DNA of 64,000 bases from JAGOTP01 sp964600845. Its GTDB lineage: Bacteria > Patescibacteriota > Patescibacteriia > 2-12-FULL-60-25. Both the position numbers and the translations under genes were made by a program. The stretch is taken from contig CAZRJW010000004.1 in NCBI GenBank assembly GCA_964600845.1, forward strand, positions 1-64,000. The letters run 5' to 3'. Of this stretch, positions 8,888-17,287 are shown one piece after another (the stretch's first letter is position 1; each line of letters opens with the position of its first letter). The notes below the pieces were generated by a model. That model was not told the origin of the DNA, ran no database searches, and worked only from the letters and a program-made list of their open reading frames with translations.

Positions 8888-10840
8888 ATGGATTCCCGTC
8901 GTTTCTTTTCTGACATTGTCGACAACGGAAACATGCGGATGCAAAACCACACGGAAGAAGACGTGCGGCATGAGCTTTTATTTGAGCGTGATTGGAATCA
9001 AGCAAAACAACGTCCGCTCTACCTCACCTCTTCCTTTTCACGCAAGCGTTTTTTTATTGCCTTAAGCATTGTGCTCTTGTCCGTCGCTGGTCTCTTGAGC
9101 CGAGCGCTCTGGATGCAGGTCGTTCAAGCGGAGAATTATGCGTCCCTCGCAGAACAGAATCGTCTCCGTTCAACTCCGCTCTGGCCGTTACGAGGCGTGA
9201 TTCGTGATCGCCAAGGAGTGATCTTGGCTGAAAACGCTCCACGCTTCCAGGTGACGTTTTTACCGCGTGAGGGATCTCGGATCCCCGCTGATCGTGAAAG
9301 GGCGCTTGGGGAGGCCGGTAGAGTCTTAGGATTGCCGTATGCAACCCTGCTTGCCTACGCCTCAGCGACCGGAACAGCGCAAGACGCTACGGTGATCGTG
9401 GCGGACAAAATACCGTATACGCAGGCAATGCGCTTTGCGACGGCGTTACCACATTTGCCAGGCTTCCGACTGGAAGTGCATCCGATCCGTCACTACCCGC
9501 AATCAACAGCCGTCCAAAGTTTGTCCCACATCTTGGGCTACGTTGGACGTCTCTCTCCGGAGGAATACGAACGGCGAGCCGAACAAGGCTATCGCCACAC
9601 CGATGAAATTGGAAAGAACGGCATTGAGCGTTGGTACGAAGAGTTGCTGCGTGGAAAGTTAGGCGAGCGGATGGACGAAGTAGACGCTCGTGGTCGAGCG
9701 AGTGCGTTCGTCGGGGAGCGTCCCGCGAAAAATGGAGATGATCTGACACTGACCCTGGACGTGGCGCTCCAAGCAGAAACGGAGAAAGCCCTACGTGCAG
9801 GGATGGAATTAGCGAAGACCACTCGAGGTGCCGCGATTGCGCTCGACCCACGTGATGGCTCAGTCCTCGCGCTCGTGTCTTTGCCGGCTTTTGATAATAA
9901 CGATTTTGCTGGGAGTGTTTCATCGACCGTCTACCAGCGTCTTACAAGCGATCCGGCGCAGCCACTTTTTTCACGAGCTGTCTCAGGCGCCTACCCGTCT
10001 GGCTCGACAATCAAGATCGTGATGTCCGCTGCCGCCTTAGCCGAAGGCGTGATTACTCCTTCAACCAGCCTCATCTCGTCAGGAGGAATTCGCCTGGGGC
10101 AGTGGTTCTTCCCAGACTGGAAGGCGGGTGGGCATGGAGTGACAACCGTCCGGAGTGCGATTGCTTGGTCGGTGAATACCTTCTACTACACGATTGGTGG
10201 TGGGCACGGAAACATTCAAGGGTTAGGTGTTGAGCGCATCAGTCAGTGGATGCGACGTTTTGGTCTGGGTTCACGGACGGGGATCGATCTTCCGGCGGAA
10301 GCGCTTGGGAATGTGCCGGATGCTGCGTGGAAACTTGAGAACCGCAAGGAGCAGTGGTACATCGGTGATACCTACAACCTTTCGATCGGTCAGGGAGATC
10401 TGCTCGTGACCCCACTTCAGGTCGCGATGTATACCGCTGAGATCGCGAATGGGGGACGGCGCATCATTCCGCACCTCTTTGGTCAGGCGACGAATACAGC
10501 TGCTGTTCCCTCATTTACAACGACGACAACGGTTGGCGCACCCGACTCGGCCTATCAAGTCGTGCGTGAAGGAATGCGAGACGCGGTTGTCTATGGCTCT
10601 GGTCGAGCCTTGTCTGTTCTTCCCTTCGCCGTCGCCGGAAAGACAGGTACAGCTCAGTGGAATAGCCAGGCGAACACGCATGCGTGGTTTACGAGTTTCG
10701 CTCCCTACGAAGGACCAGAAGTCGTTGTAACTGTGCTTTTGGAGGAGGGGGGAGAAGGTTCGAGCGTCGCGGTTTCGGTCGCAAAGCAGATCCTTATGGC
10801 CTGGGACCGCTTGAAGAAAGAGCGCGCCGCTCAGTTTTAA
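8888..10840 (+). CDS. mrdA: Penicillin-binding protein 2 (transpeptidase)
   Basis: Class B PBP that cross-links peptidoglycan during elongation. A cytoplasmic tail of about 55 residues precedes one membrane anchor (about 55-77). A pedestal domain follows with LRGVIRDRQGVILAEN. The transpeptidase domain holds SxxK as GSTIK (Ser near 373), SxN as SVN (near 427) and AGKTGTAQW (Lys near 585). Length 650 aa is typical. The usual partner RodA is not next to it. A start at the later Met (MRMQNHTEED) is possible. It closes the mre operon; a greA promoter begins right after its stop. Confidence 0.95.
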   Translation: MDSRRFFSDIVDNGNMRMQNHTEEDVRHELLFERDWNQAKQRPLYLTSSFSRKRFFIALSIVLLSVAGLLSRALWMQVVQAENYASLAEQNRLRSTPLWPLRGVIRDRQGVILAENAPRFQVTFLPREGSRIPADRERALGEAGRVLGLPYATLLAYASATGTAQDATVIVADKIPYTQAMRFATALPHLPGFRLEVHPIRHYPQSTAVQSLSHILGYVGRLSPEEYERRAEQGYRHTDEIGKNGIERWYEELLRGKLGERMDEVDARGRASAFVGERPAKNGDDLTLTLDVALQAETEKALRAGMELAKTTRGAAIALDPRDGSVLALVSLPAFDNNDFAGSVSSTVYQRLTSDPAQPLFSRAVSGAYPSGSTIKIVMSAAALAEGVITPSTSLISSGGIRLGQWFFPDWKAGGHGVTTVRSAIAWSVNTFYYTIGGGHGNIQGLGVERISQWMRRFGLGSRTGIDLPAEALGNVPDAAWKLENRKEQWYIGDTYNLSIGQGDLLVTPLQVAMYTAEIANGGRRIIPHLFGQATNTAAVPSFTTTTTVGAPDSAYQVVREGMRDAVVYGSGRALSVLPFAVAGKTGTAQWNSQANTHAWFTSFAPYEGPEVVVTVLLEEGGEGSSVAVSVAKQILMAWDRLKKERAAQF

Positions 10841-10843
10841 TGT

Positions 10844-10872
10844 TTGACAGCATCCGTCCACCCTTTTATTCT
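10844..10872 (+). promoter_or_regulatory. Strong sigma-70-type promoter for greA
   Basis: TTGACA (10844-10849), a 17-base spacer and TATTCT (10867-10872), directly after the PBP2 stop. The predicted start near 10879 leaves a leader of about 60 bases before greA, which is unusually long for this genome. Confidence 0.8.
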
Positions 10873-10882
10873 AACGGCATAG

Positions 10883-10910
10883 AGGCGTGAGGTTTGTACC
10901 TCGCGCTTTT
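10883..10910 (+). terminator. Hairpin with short T-run in the greA leader
   Basis: GCGTGAGGT-TTGT-ACCTCGCGC followed by TTTT. It ends the PBP2 transcript or, because it lies downstream of the greA promoter, could act as an attenuator of greA. Confidence 0.5.
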
Positions 10911-10941
10911 CATTCCTCCACATTTTCTCGTCATATACCCT

Positions 10942-11561
10942 ATGGGACAAGTCCAATACGTCAGCGCTGAAGGCTTAGAGCGCTTGAAGCAAGAACTGCA
11001 TGAACTCAAGACGGTAAAGCGTCGCGAGGCTGCTGGGCGTATTGAGGTTGCCAAAGCCCTGGGAGATTTGTCNNNNNNNNNNNNNNNNNNNNNNNNNNNN
11101 NNNNNNNNNNNNNNNNNNNNNNNNNNNNNNNNNNNNNNNNNNNNNNNNNNNNNNNNNNNNNNNNNNNNNNNNAGCGTCGCGAGGCTGCTGGGCGTATTGA
11201 GGTTGCCAAAGCCCTGGGAGATTTGTCGGAGAACGCGGAGTACCATGAAGCTAAGGATGCGCTTGCTCTGCTTGAGAATCGCATCTTTGAAATCGAACAA
11301 ACACTGAAAGATGTCCAAATTATCGAAGATCAGGGAGCAAAGACCGGCGTTGTCCACGTAGGATCTACCGTTGTGGTCGAAGTGCGTGGCAAAAACAAAA
11401 CCTTCATGATTGTCGGTTCGAATGAAGCGGATCCAGCGACCGGAAAGATTTCAAACGAATCTCCTATCGGTCTTTCGTTGTTGGGAGCAAAGGTGGGAGA
11501 GCTGGTTGATGTATCAACCCCAGCCGGAACGGTTGAATACCGTATTGTTCAAGTAGACTAA
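10942..11561 (+). CDS. greA: Transcription elongation factor GreA, split by an assembly gap
   Basis: GreA stimulates transcript cleavage by backtracked RNA polymerase. The N-terminal coiled coil starts MGQVQYVSAEGLERLKQEL; after the gap the reading resumes with SENAEYHEAKDALALLENRI, holding the acidic tip residues, and the C-terminal domain IGLSLLGAKVGELVDVSTP. The scaffold has exactly 100 Ns at 11073-11172. The 55 bases before the gap (11018-11072) are repeated exactly after it (11173-11227). Removing the Ns and one copy restores an in-frame 154-residue GreA of normal length, so the gene is probably intact. A second GreA-like gene lies at 41689. Confidence 0.93.
11073..11172. other. Scaffold gap, 100 Ns
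   Basis: Exactly 100 unknown bases. The flanking 55-base direct duplication indicates overlapping contig ends that were not merged, so the true gap length is probably negative. Confidence 0.95.
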
Positions 11562-11566
11562 CCCTT

Positions 11567-13033
11567 ATGATCGAAGAAGTTCAGGTCCGCCGTGCCAAAC
11601 TTGAGCACTTCAAACAGTCGGAGGTGGACCCCTATCCAAAAACCCATAGTCGCGATACGCGGATAGAGCAGCTCCAAGCCTCTTTTGATGAATGGGTTGC
11701 GGCTGAGAAAGAAGTGACCGTTGCCGGGCGTTTAGCCGCGATTCGTATTCACGGTGGGTTAGCCTTTGCTGATGTTGTAGATGAGAGTGGAAAAATTCAG
11801 TTGAGTTTCAAACAAGAAGCGCTCGACGCTTCTTTTACGCTTTTCTGTGAGCAGATCGACCCGGGAGATATTCTCCAGGCAACCGGCGTTCCGTTTCTCA
11901 CCAAACGGGGAGAGCGTTCTATCGGAGTCAGCTCCTGGAGTATCCTCGCGAAAGCCCTTCGTCCTTTGCCAGATAAGTGGCATGGTCTCCAAGATATTGA
12001 AGCGCGCTATCGTCACCGTGAATTGGACCTCATTTCGAGCCCAGAAGTAAAGAATACATTTGTTGTTCGTTCCAAGTTAGTCCAATCAATGCGCCGTTTT
12101 TTGGATGAACGCGGCTTTTTAGAGGTTGAGACCCCGATGCTTCACCCCATCCCTGGAGGGGCCAACGCTAAGCCGTTCATCACGCACCACAACGCGCTCG
12201 ATATCGACCTCTACCTGCGCATTGCGCCAGAGCTCTACTTGAAGCGCTTGATCGTAGGCGGCTTCGAGAAGATCTACGAAGTGGCCCGCTGTTTCCGGAA
12301 CGAAGGCATCGACCCAACCCATAACCCAGAATTTACCCAGATCGAATTGTACTGGGCGTTTGTGAATCAGGATTTCCTCAGCTTCATGGAACAGATGCTG
12401 GCCCACATGATGGAGCATGCGATCGGATCACTGACGGTTACGCGTCAGGGGCAAGAACTGAACTTCAAAGGCCCCTGGCCACGCAAGACCTTCCGCGAGG
12501 TGATTCTTGAATCGTGTGGAATTGATATCAATCGCTGTTTTACGGTGGGAGATATTATCCGTGAGATTAAAGCTGTCGGCTTGAAGATCGATTTCAAAGG
12601 CGCAATTGGATTAGGCGAGCATTTGGATCAGCTCTATAAGAAAACAGGTCGCGCTTCGATCGTGCAGCCAACCTGGATCTTGGATTACCCTGTTGAAATG
12701 AAGCCACTGGCGAATCGCAGCGTAAACGATCCAACAAAAGCCGCCGTAGCACAGCTGGTTGTGATGGGAGGCGAAGTTATCAACGCCTACTACCATGAGT
12801 TGAACGATCCAATCGACCAGCGCTATCGCTTTGAAGAAGAAGAGAAGCTTGCCACGCAAGGGAGCGAAGAGGCGCAACGCATCGATGAAGATTTCTTGAT
12901 GGCGCTCGAACAAGGGATGCCTCCAACGAGTGGGATGGGCATGGGAATTGATCGCTTGGTCGCCTTGCTCACAGATAGCCCAAGCTTAAAAGAAGTCATC
13001 TTCTTCCCCACGCTTCGTCCGGAGAATAAGTAG
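11567..13033 (+). CDS. lysS: Lysyl-tRNA synthetase, class II
   Basis: Charges tRNA-Lys. An N-terminal OB-fold anticodon domain (about residues 45-150, VTVAGRLAAIRIHGGLAFADV) precedes the class II catalytic core. Motif 2 is seen in FRNEGIDPTHNPEFTQIE (about 243-260) and motif 3 in GMGMGIDRLVALL (about 456-468). Length 488 aa is normal. It starts six bases after the greA stop with the leader AACCCTTATG and no Shine-Dalgarno site, so it is likely co-transcribed with greA, an arrangement common in bacteria. Confidence 0.97.
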   Translation: MIEEVQVRRAKLEHFKQSEVDPYPKTHSRDTRIEQLQASFDEWVAAEKEVTVAGRLAAIRIHGGLAFADVVDESGKIQLSFKQEALDASFTLFCEQIDPGDILQATGVPFLTKRGERSIGVSSWSILAKALRPLPDKWHGLQDIEARYRHRELDLISSPEVKNTFVVRSKLVQSMRRFLDERGFLEVETPMLHPIPGGANAKPFITHHNALDIDLYLRIAPELYLKRLIVGGFEKIYEVARCFRNEGIDPTHNPEFTQIELYWAFVNQDFLSFMEQMLAHMMEHAIGSLTVTRQGQELNFKGPWPRKTFREVILESCGIDINRCFTVGDIIREIKAVGLKIDFKGAIGLGEHLDQLYKKTGRASIVQPTWILDYPVEMKPLANRSVNDPTKAAVAQLVVMGGEVINAYYHELNDPIDQRYRFEEEEKLATQGSEEAQRIDEDFLMALEQGMPPTSGMGMGIDRLVALLTDSPSLKEVIFFPTLRPENK

Positions 13034-13041
13034 CCTCTCTT

Positions 13042-13419
13042 ATGCGCATCGTTCTTTGTTACGGGATCTTTGACCGGCCGATCGAGCAATACGAAGCCTA
13101 TCTACACGCCGCTCGTATGGAGGGCGATCGAATCTATGTCGTGATTGTGCGTGACCGGGTCGTGGTGGAAACGCTCGACCAAATCCCGTCTATGGGTGAG
13201 CGGCAGCGACTTGATCGCATGGAACGTCACCCTCTGGTTCATAGGGCATGCCTTGCTCATCCAGAAGAGCCGCTTCGCACAATCGAGGATCTGCGTCCCC
13301 ACGTCTGTCTCTTGGGAGAAGAACGTCATGGGTTACCGCATGCCTTAGAAACAGAGTTGATGCGCCGGGGGATCTTTTTGCCGGTCCGCACGGTTGCTCA
13401 TTCGTCGCTGAATCGTTAA
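13042..13419 (+). CDS. Degenerate cytidylyltransferase-fold protein lacking HxGH
   Basis: A 125-residue protein with the nucleotidyltransferase outline of the RibL/TagD type: strand-turn LCYGIFD, a middle VVIVRDRVV, PSMGERQRLDRM resembling the PxxxRxxxL region, and a late RPHVCLLGEE resembling the RPDxxxxG motif. The catalytic HxGH that should follow G-T/I-F-D is absent; the stretch reads RPIEQYEAYLHAA. It may have lost catalysis or use other residues. It sits between lysS and serS with gaps of 8 and 12 bases, in one operon. Function unknown. Confidence 0.6.
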   Translation: MRIVLCYGIFDRPIEQYEAYLHAARMEGDRIYVVIVRDRVVVETLDQIPSMGERQRLDRMERHPLVHRACLAHPEEPLRTIEDLRPHVCLLGEERHGLPHALETELMRRGIFLPVRTVAHSSLNR

Positions 13420-13431
13420 TGTTTTACCCAT

Positions 13432-14703
13432 ATGATTGATATCCAGTCCATCCGAACGGCACCCGAAGACATCCGTAAGAACCTCGAACGTCGCCATGTA
13501 ACCGTCGATCTTGATCGGTTGCTTGTGTTAGACGAGAGTCGTTCCCGGCTGATTCAGGAATTGGATGCGATTCGCCAAGAGCGCAATCAGATCGCCGACC
13601 AGGTTTCAAAGGCTACCCCGGCTGATCGTCCAGCCTTGATTGTGCGTGGGAAAGAATTGAAAGAAACGATCACGGCACGTGAGCCAGAATTGGAAGCGGT
13701 TGAGCGTGAGTGGAAAGACCTGTTGTCCCAGATTCCAAACCATACGCATCCTGCTACCCCAACGGGTGCTTCAGACGAGGAGAACGTAGAGATTAAAGTT
13801 TCGGGGGAAGAGCAGACATTTTCTTTTGCCCCAAAGTCCCATACAGAACTCGCCAAGCAGCTTGACCTCATCGATTTCGATCGTGGAGCGAAAGTCGCAG
13901 GAGCGAAGTTTTATTTCTTGAAGGGGAAGTTAGTCCTGTTGGAACAGGCGTTGATTCAGTGGGTCTTGAAGGAGCTCGTAGCCGAAGGTTTTACCCCGAT
14001 TGAAACGCCAGATGTTGCCAAGGAAGAAGTGATGTCCGGTACGGGCTTCAATCCACGTGGCTCAGAAGATCAGATCTATACGCTTCAGGGGACGGATCTT
14101 TCATTGGTCGCTACGGCAGAGATTCCAGTGGGAGGCTATTTCAAAGATGAGATCTTGGAGGCGAAAGATCTGCCTCTGCGGTTTGCGGCGTTGTCTCACT
14201 GTTTCCGCAAAGAGGCGGGAGCGTACGGAAAAGAATCCTACGGCTTGTACCGTGTCCACCAGTTCACGAAGGTCGAGATGTTTATGTTTGCGACGCCAGA
14301 GCAATCGGAAGGGCTGCATGAAGAATTGCGTCGTTTGGAGGAGCGAATCTTTACCAAGCTTGGCTTACGCTACCGTGTGGTTGATATCTGTACGGGAGAT
14401 TTGGGAGGTCCTGCCTATCGCAAATACGATTTGGAGGCCTGGATGTGGGGAAAGGGTGATGGCAAAGGTGGATGGGGCGAAGTGACGAGTACTTCGAACT
14501 GCACCGACTACCAAGCACGTCGCTTAAACATTCGCTATCGCAAAGAAGATGGGAGTGTCGAACTCATTCATACATTGAACGGGACCGCGCTTGCCCTCTC
14601 ACGCGCCCTCATTGCCGTCATGGAGCAATATCAGGAGGAAGATGGCTCGATTCGTGTTCCAGAGGTCCTACGGCCATTCTGTGGCTTTGATCGCATTGCC
14701 TGA
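13432..14703 (+). CDS. serS: Seryl-tRNA synthetase
   Basis: Charges tRNA-Ser. The N-terminal ~110 residues form the long antiparallel coiled-coil arm that binds the tRNA variable arm. The class II core carries motif 2 FRKEAGAYGKESYGLYRVHQF and motif 3 NGTALALSRALIAVMEQYQ. Length 423 aa is normal. It ends in TGA, which shows that TGA is a stop here. alr begins six bases later. Confidence 0.97.
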   Translation: MIDIQSIRTAPEDIRKNLERRHVTVDLDRLLVLDESRSRLIQELDAIRQERNQIADQVSKATPADRPALIVRGKELKETITAREPELEAVEREWKDLLSQIPNHTHPATPTGASDEENVEIKVSGEEQTFSFAPKSHTELAKQLDLIDFDRGAKVAGAKFYFLKGKLVLLEQALIQWVLKELVAEGFTPIETPDVAKEEVMSGTGFNPRGSEDQIYTLQGTDLSLVATAEIPVGGYFKDEILEAKDLPLRFAALSHCFRKEAGAYGKESYGLYRVHQFTKVEMFMFATPEQSEGLHEELRRLEERIFTKLGLRYRVVDICTGDLGGPAYRKYDLEAWMWGKGDGKGGWGEVTSTSNCTDYQARRLNIRYRKEDGSVELIHTLNGTALALSRALIAVMEQYQEEDGSIRVPEVLRPFCGFDRIA

Positions 14704-14708
14704 ATCGC

Positions 14709-15836
14709 ATGAAGACCTGGATTGAGCTCTCTGCATCGGCGCTTCGTGAAAACTATCAGCGAATCGCAGAGTTCGTCGCTCCAGCGCAGGTGATGGCGGT
14801 TTTAAAATCGGATGCGTACGGACACGGTCTGCTTCAAGTGGGAGCGATCCTCAAAGATCAGGTCTCTTCGTCTGCCGTTGATCGTGTAGAGGAGGGGATC
14901 GCCCTACGAAACGTGGGAGTGACAGGGCAGATCTTGGTTTTGGGCTACACGGAGAATGCGGAAAAAATTACCCAAGCGATCGAGGCGGATCTTGATTTGG
15001 CCATCTCAAGTTTTGAACAGCTCGAACAACTACATTTTACGACGCAAGACAGGGGAGATGCGCAGCCCGTCTACGTACACATAGAAGTAGAAACTGGGTT
15101 GTATCGACTAGGTATTCCAGAAACAGATCTTGTACGGGTGATTGAACTGCTAAAGGGTCAGACCCGCATTCAGGTACGTGGGCTTTTTACGCATTTTGCG
15201 AACGTGGAGGAAGAGTTGGATGAAGGGTACCCAAAAGAGCAGCATGCTTGCTTCTTGCGCATCAGTGAGCAGTTCAAGGCGGCTGGGTTTTCTATTCCGC
15301 AACGTCACATGGCTTGCAGCGCTGCGGGGTTGGTATTTGATGCCTCGCGTTTTGATTGTGTGCGCGTTGGGATCTCCCTGTATGGACTCTGGTCCTCTGA
15401 GCTCGTTCAGGAACAGGTAGGGACATTACCCAAGGCACTTACGTTACAACCAGCACTCACCTGGAAAACGATTGTGGCCCAAGTAAAGTCTGTCCCAGCG
15501 GGAGCGACGGTCGGCTATGCCCGGAGCGAGCGTGTGGACCGACCCTCACGGATCGCTGTTCTTCCTATTGGCTATTACGATGGATATCCACGCTCCTTGT
15601 CTTCAAAGGGCATCGTCGTGATTCAGGGTGTCCGTTGCCGCATTATCGGGAAGATTTGCATGAATATGTGCATGGTCGATGTGACGGATGTCCTGGAGCC
15701 CATCACAGAAGGGACGGAAGTCACGCTCATTGGTCCTGGAATCGAGGCAGAAGAGCTTGCGGCGCTCGCTGGCACCATTCACTACGAGTTGGTGACGCGC
15801 TTAGCCTCATCGATTCCTCGGCTTGTGGTAGATTAG
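14709..15836 (+). CDS. alr: Alanine racemase
   Basis: PLP enzyme making D-alanine for peptidoglycan. The PLP lysine lies in AVLKSDAYGHG (Lys near 33) and the catalytic Tyr in GATVGYARSE (near 270). The C-terminal domain has ICMNMCMVDVTD. Length 375 aa is normal. The gene contains a minus-strand copy of the TTGCGTCGTAAAA motif (15035-15047). It lies between serS and an FtsQ-like gene, fitting a wall and division context. Confidence 0.95.
   Translation: MKTWIELSASALRENYQRIAEFVAPAQVMAVLKSDAYGHGLLQVGAILKDQVSSSAVDRVEEGIALRNVGVTGQILVLGYTENAEKITQAIEADLDLAISSFEQLEQLHFTTQDRGDAQPVYVHIEVETGLYRLGIPETDLVRVIELLKGQTRIQVRGLFTHFANVEEELDEGYPKEQHACFLRISEQFKAAGFSIPQRHMACSAAGLVFDASRFDCVRVGISLYGLWSSELVQEQVGTLPKALTLQPALTWKTIVAQVKSVPAGATVGYARSERVDRPSRIAVLPIGYYDGYPRSLSSKGIVVIQGVRCRIIGKICMNMCMVDVTDVLEPITEGTEVTLIGPGIEAEELAALAGTIHYELVTRLASSIPRLVVD
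15035..15047 (-). repeat. 13-mer TTGCGTCGTAAAA, copy 1 (minus)
   Basis: Exact copy inside alr. Read on the minus strand it is preceded by C, as in five of the six copies. It lies in coding DNA, so the signal is not tied to one type of context. Confidence 0.8.
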
Positions 15837-15848
15837 TCCTAGCTTTGT

Positions 15849-16625
15849 ATGTCCTCGCCCTTTTCGCTTCGCGCCCCTTACGCCCTCGTTGGCGTGATTG
15901 CGATTATCGGCTGGGTCTATTTTATCTTTCGATCGGAGCTGTTTGAGCTAAAAGGGGTAGAAGTCCAAGCGAGTGGGGGAATCGTGTCCGCGAGTGATAT
16001 CTTGCCGATTGTATTTGAAACGTTGGACACGCAAACCGCGCGTCCTTGGGCGAAACGTCAGTACCTCTTCTTGCCGAAGAAGCGCATAGAGGAGGGGATC
16101 AAGGCGACGCTCTATGCCGAACAGGTTGAGGTGGGCGAAGTAGAGGATAACGTTTTACGACTCAAGATCTCGTTTGGATCAAGGTTCCTGTATACCACTC
16201 AAAACGGGGAGGACTTTTTAAAGTGTGCCGTTGCCAGGCCAGGGGGAGTTGTCCTAGAAGATCCCTCCACGCTGAGCGCCGCTAAGAAGCGCTACTTAAC
16301 TACAGATTTTACGACACATGCTATCGACGGGATCGTATACCTTCGGAAAGCAACAACAACCTTAGATGTGCCTGTCATTAAGCGCCTTTTAGACCTTGGA
16401 AGGTCCTTTGATGACCATAGAGTCGTCTTTGCGTATTTTGAAGAACGTACAGGCCAAGAGATCGCTATTCAGTTAGATAGAGACCGTGAGGTGCTGGTAG
16501 ACCTGACACAGCCCTTAGACGAGCAGGTAGAGCGTGGACGAGCCGTTTTACGTGATCCTGAGTACAAAGACCTAAAACCCATCACCATAGACCTAAGAAT
16601 CCCTGGACGAGCCTACCTACGATAA
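15849..16625 (+). CDS. FtsQ/DivIB-like cell-division protein
   Basis: A 258-residue bitopic protein: short basic N-terminus, one membrane segment (about residues 10-29), then FELKGVEVQASGGIVSASDILP, which matches the start of a POTRA domain as in FtsQ. A beta-rich extracytoplasmic part follows. FtsQ helps assemble the divisome. The placement after alr fits. FtsQ sequences diverge strongly, so the name rests on topology plus the POTRA-like motif. It is the last plus-strand gene of the left block. Confidence 0.65.
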   Translation: MSSPFSLRAPYALVGVIAIIGWVYFIFRSELFELKGVEVQASGGIVSASDILPIVFETLDTQTARPWAKRQYLFLPKKRIEEGIKATLYAEQVEVGEVEDNVLRLKISFGSRFLYTTQNGEDFLKCAVARPGGVVLEDPSTLSAAKKRYLTTDFTTHAIDGIVYLRKATTTLDVPVIKRLLDLGRSFDDHRVVFAYFEERTGQEIAIQLDRDREVLVDLTQPLDEQVERGRAVLRDPEYKDLKPITIDLRIPGRAYLR

Positions 16626-16636
16626 CTCTACCCTAA

Positions 16637-16664
16637 GAGTCGTATAAGATATATTGTACGACCC
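16637..16664. other. Candidate dif-like site (11-6-11 palindrome)
   Basis: Arms GAGTCGTATAA and TTGTACGACCC (reverse complement GGGTCGTACAA) match at 9 of 11 positions and flank the 6-base centre GATATA, the geometry of XerC/XerD sites. Both arms share G-N-GTCGTA-N-AA with the repeated motif's GCGTCGTAAAA. The right arm does not match the usual bacterial XerD arm, so this is a candidate only. Confidence 0.45.
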
Positions 16665-16886
16665 ATTATGTAGGGCTTATCCTAGTACCTCTAGATCTTG
16701 GTTCCTTGGCTTGGTTAAGCAAAATTTGTTGGGTTTTGGATCCTGTATACAAGGTTCCCATAGTGGACCTTAGAGATCTACTTGGCTTCTAGCCCGTTTA
16801 GATAGCCTTGTTCTGCTGTCCCTGGTCTTTGGGTGTCGGCTGACGCATAGACCTCTTTAGGCGCTTCTAAAAAAGAGATACATATC

Positions 16887-16899
16887 TTTTACGACGCAA
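16887..16899 (-). repeat. 13-mer TTGCGTCGTAAAA, copy 2 (minus)
   Basis: Exact copy in the non-coding region, last one in minus orientation. A near copy (two mismatches) lies at 16307-16319, also minus. Confidence 0.8.
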
Positions 16900-16995
16900 G
16901 CTTTTAACCTAAAGCAATAAAAAGACAGTTAAAGGAGGAGGTTCGAACCTTTGTCCCCCGCTGCCGCTTCTCTTAGGGCGGCGGATAAAACCTCA

Positions 16996-17016
16996 ACCCT
17001 ACAGGGTCTCTTTTTT
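16996..17016 (+). terminator. Rho-independent terminator
   Basis: ACCCT-AC-AGGGT followed by CTCTTTTTT. It would stop rightward transcription before the small ORF at 17094. Confidence 0.6.
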
Positions 17017-17034
17017 GCTAAAAATTTTTCCCTT

Positions 17035-17047
17035 TTGCGTCGTAAAA
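17035..17047 (+). repeat. 13-mer TTGCGTCGTAAAA, copy 3 (plus)
   Basis: Exact copy, first in plus orientation. It lies 41 bases upstream of the TATACT -10 box of the small ORF at 17094. Confidence 0.8.
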
Positions 17048-17075
17048 CGTTTTATGTCTCCTCCCACTTTTGAGC

Positions 17076-17081
17076 TATACT
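17076..17081 (+). promoter_or_regulatory. -10 box of the 17094 small ORF
   Basis: TATACT ends 12 bases before the ATG, giving a leader of only about five bases. No good -35 box is visible. Confidence 0.5.
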
Positions 17082-17093
17082 CACATTCATCCT

Positions 17094-17231
17094 ATGAGCT
17101 CTACCCTTCCCCTGCTCGACTCCGTCTACCAATCCTCGGACGCACTCAGTAGCGACTTGATTCTGATCGTTACAGCCTTCATCGCTATCGCCCTTGGCGT
17201 GGTCGCCGCTCTGCTAAAGCACAGAAAATAA
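17094..17231 (+). CDS. Small single-span membrane protein, 45 aa
   Basis: A short ORF, MSSTLPLLDSVYQSSD..., with one hydrophobic helix (about residues 20-41) and the basic tail KHRK. It has a TATACT box close upstream and the CCTATG start context typical of this genome, which argues that it is real. No family recognised. Confidence 0.5.
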   Translation: MSSTLPLLDSVYQSSDALSSDLILIVTAFIAIALGVVAALLKHRK

Positions 17232-17287
17232 ACCACTCTTTCCCCTCCCTTCATGCTTCTGAGGGGTATCTGAGTACCTTGCACCCC

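Larger units (their letters stand above)
16626..17093. other. Non-coding region at the strand switch
   Basis: No credible ORF on either strand in about 470 bases. It holds a 28-base dif-like palindrome, two exact copies of the TTGCGTCGTAAAA motif (16887 on minus, 17035 on plus), several hairpins (for example AAAAGAGATA-C-ATATCTTTT near 16871-16890, and an 8-bp stem pairing about 16969-16976 with GGCGGCGG at 16977-17000), and a T-tailed hairpin at 16996-17016. The base skew on + passes from G-rich to C-rich across it. A structured RNA transcribed rightward is possible but matches no class I know. Confidence 0.6.

Noticed and set aside
16930..16975. TTCGAAC loop on GGAGG/CCTTT, then GTCCCCC, as the 3' end of a tRNA or tmRNA
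   Set aside because: No matching 5' acceptor GGGGGAC within 400 bases on that strand, no CCA, and the stem has weak pairs.
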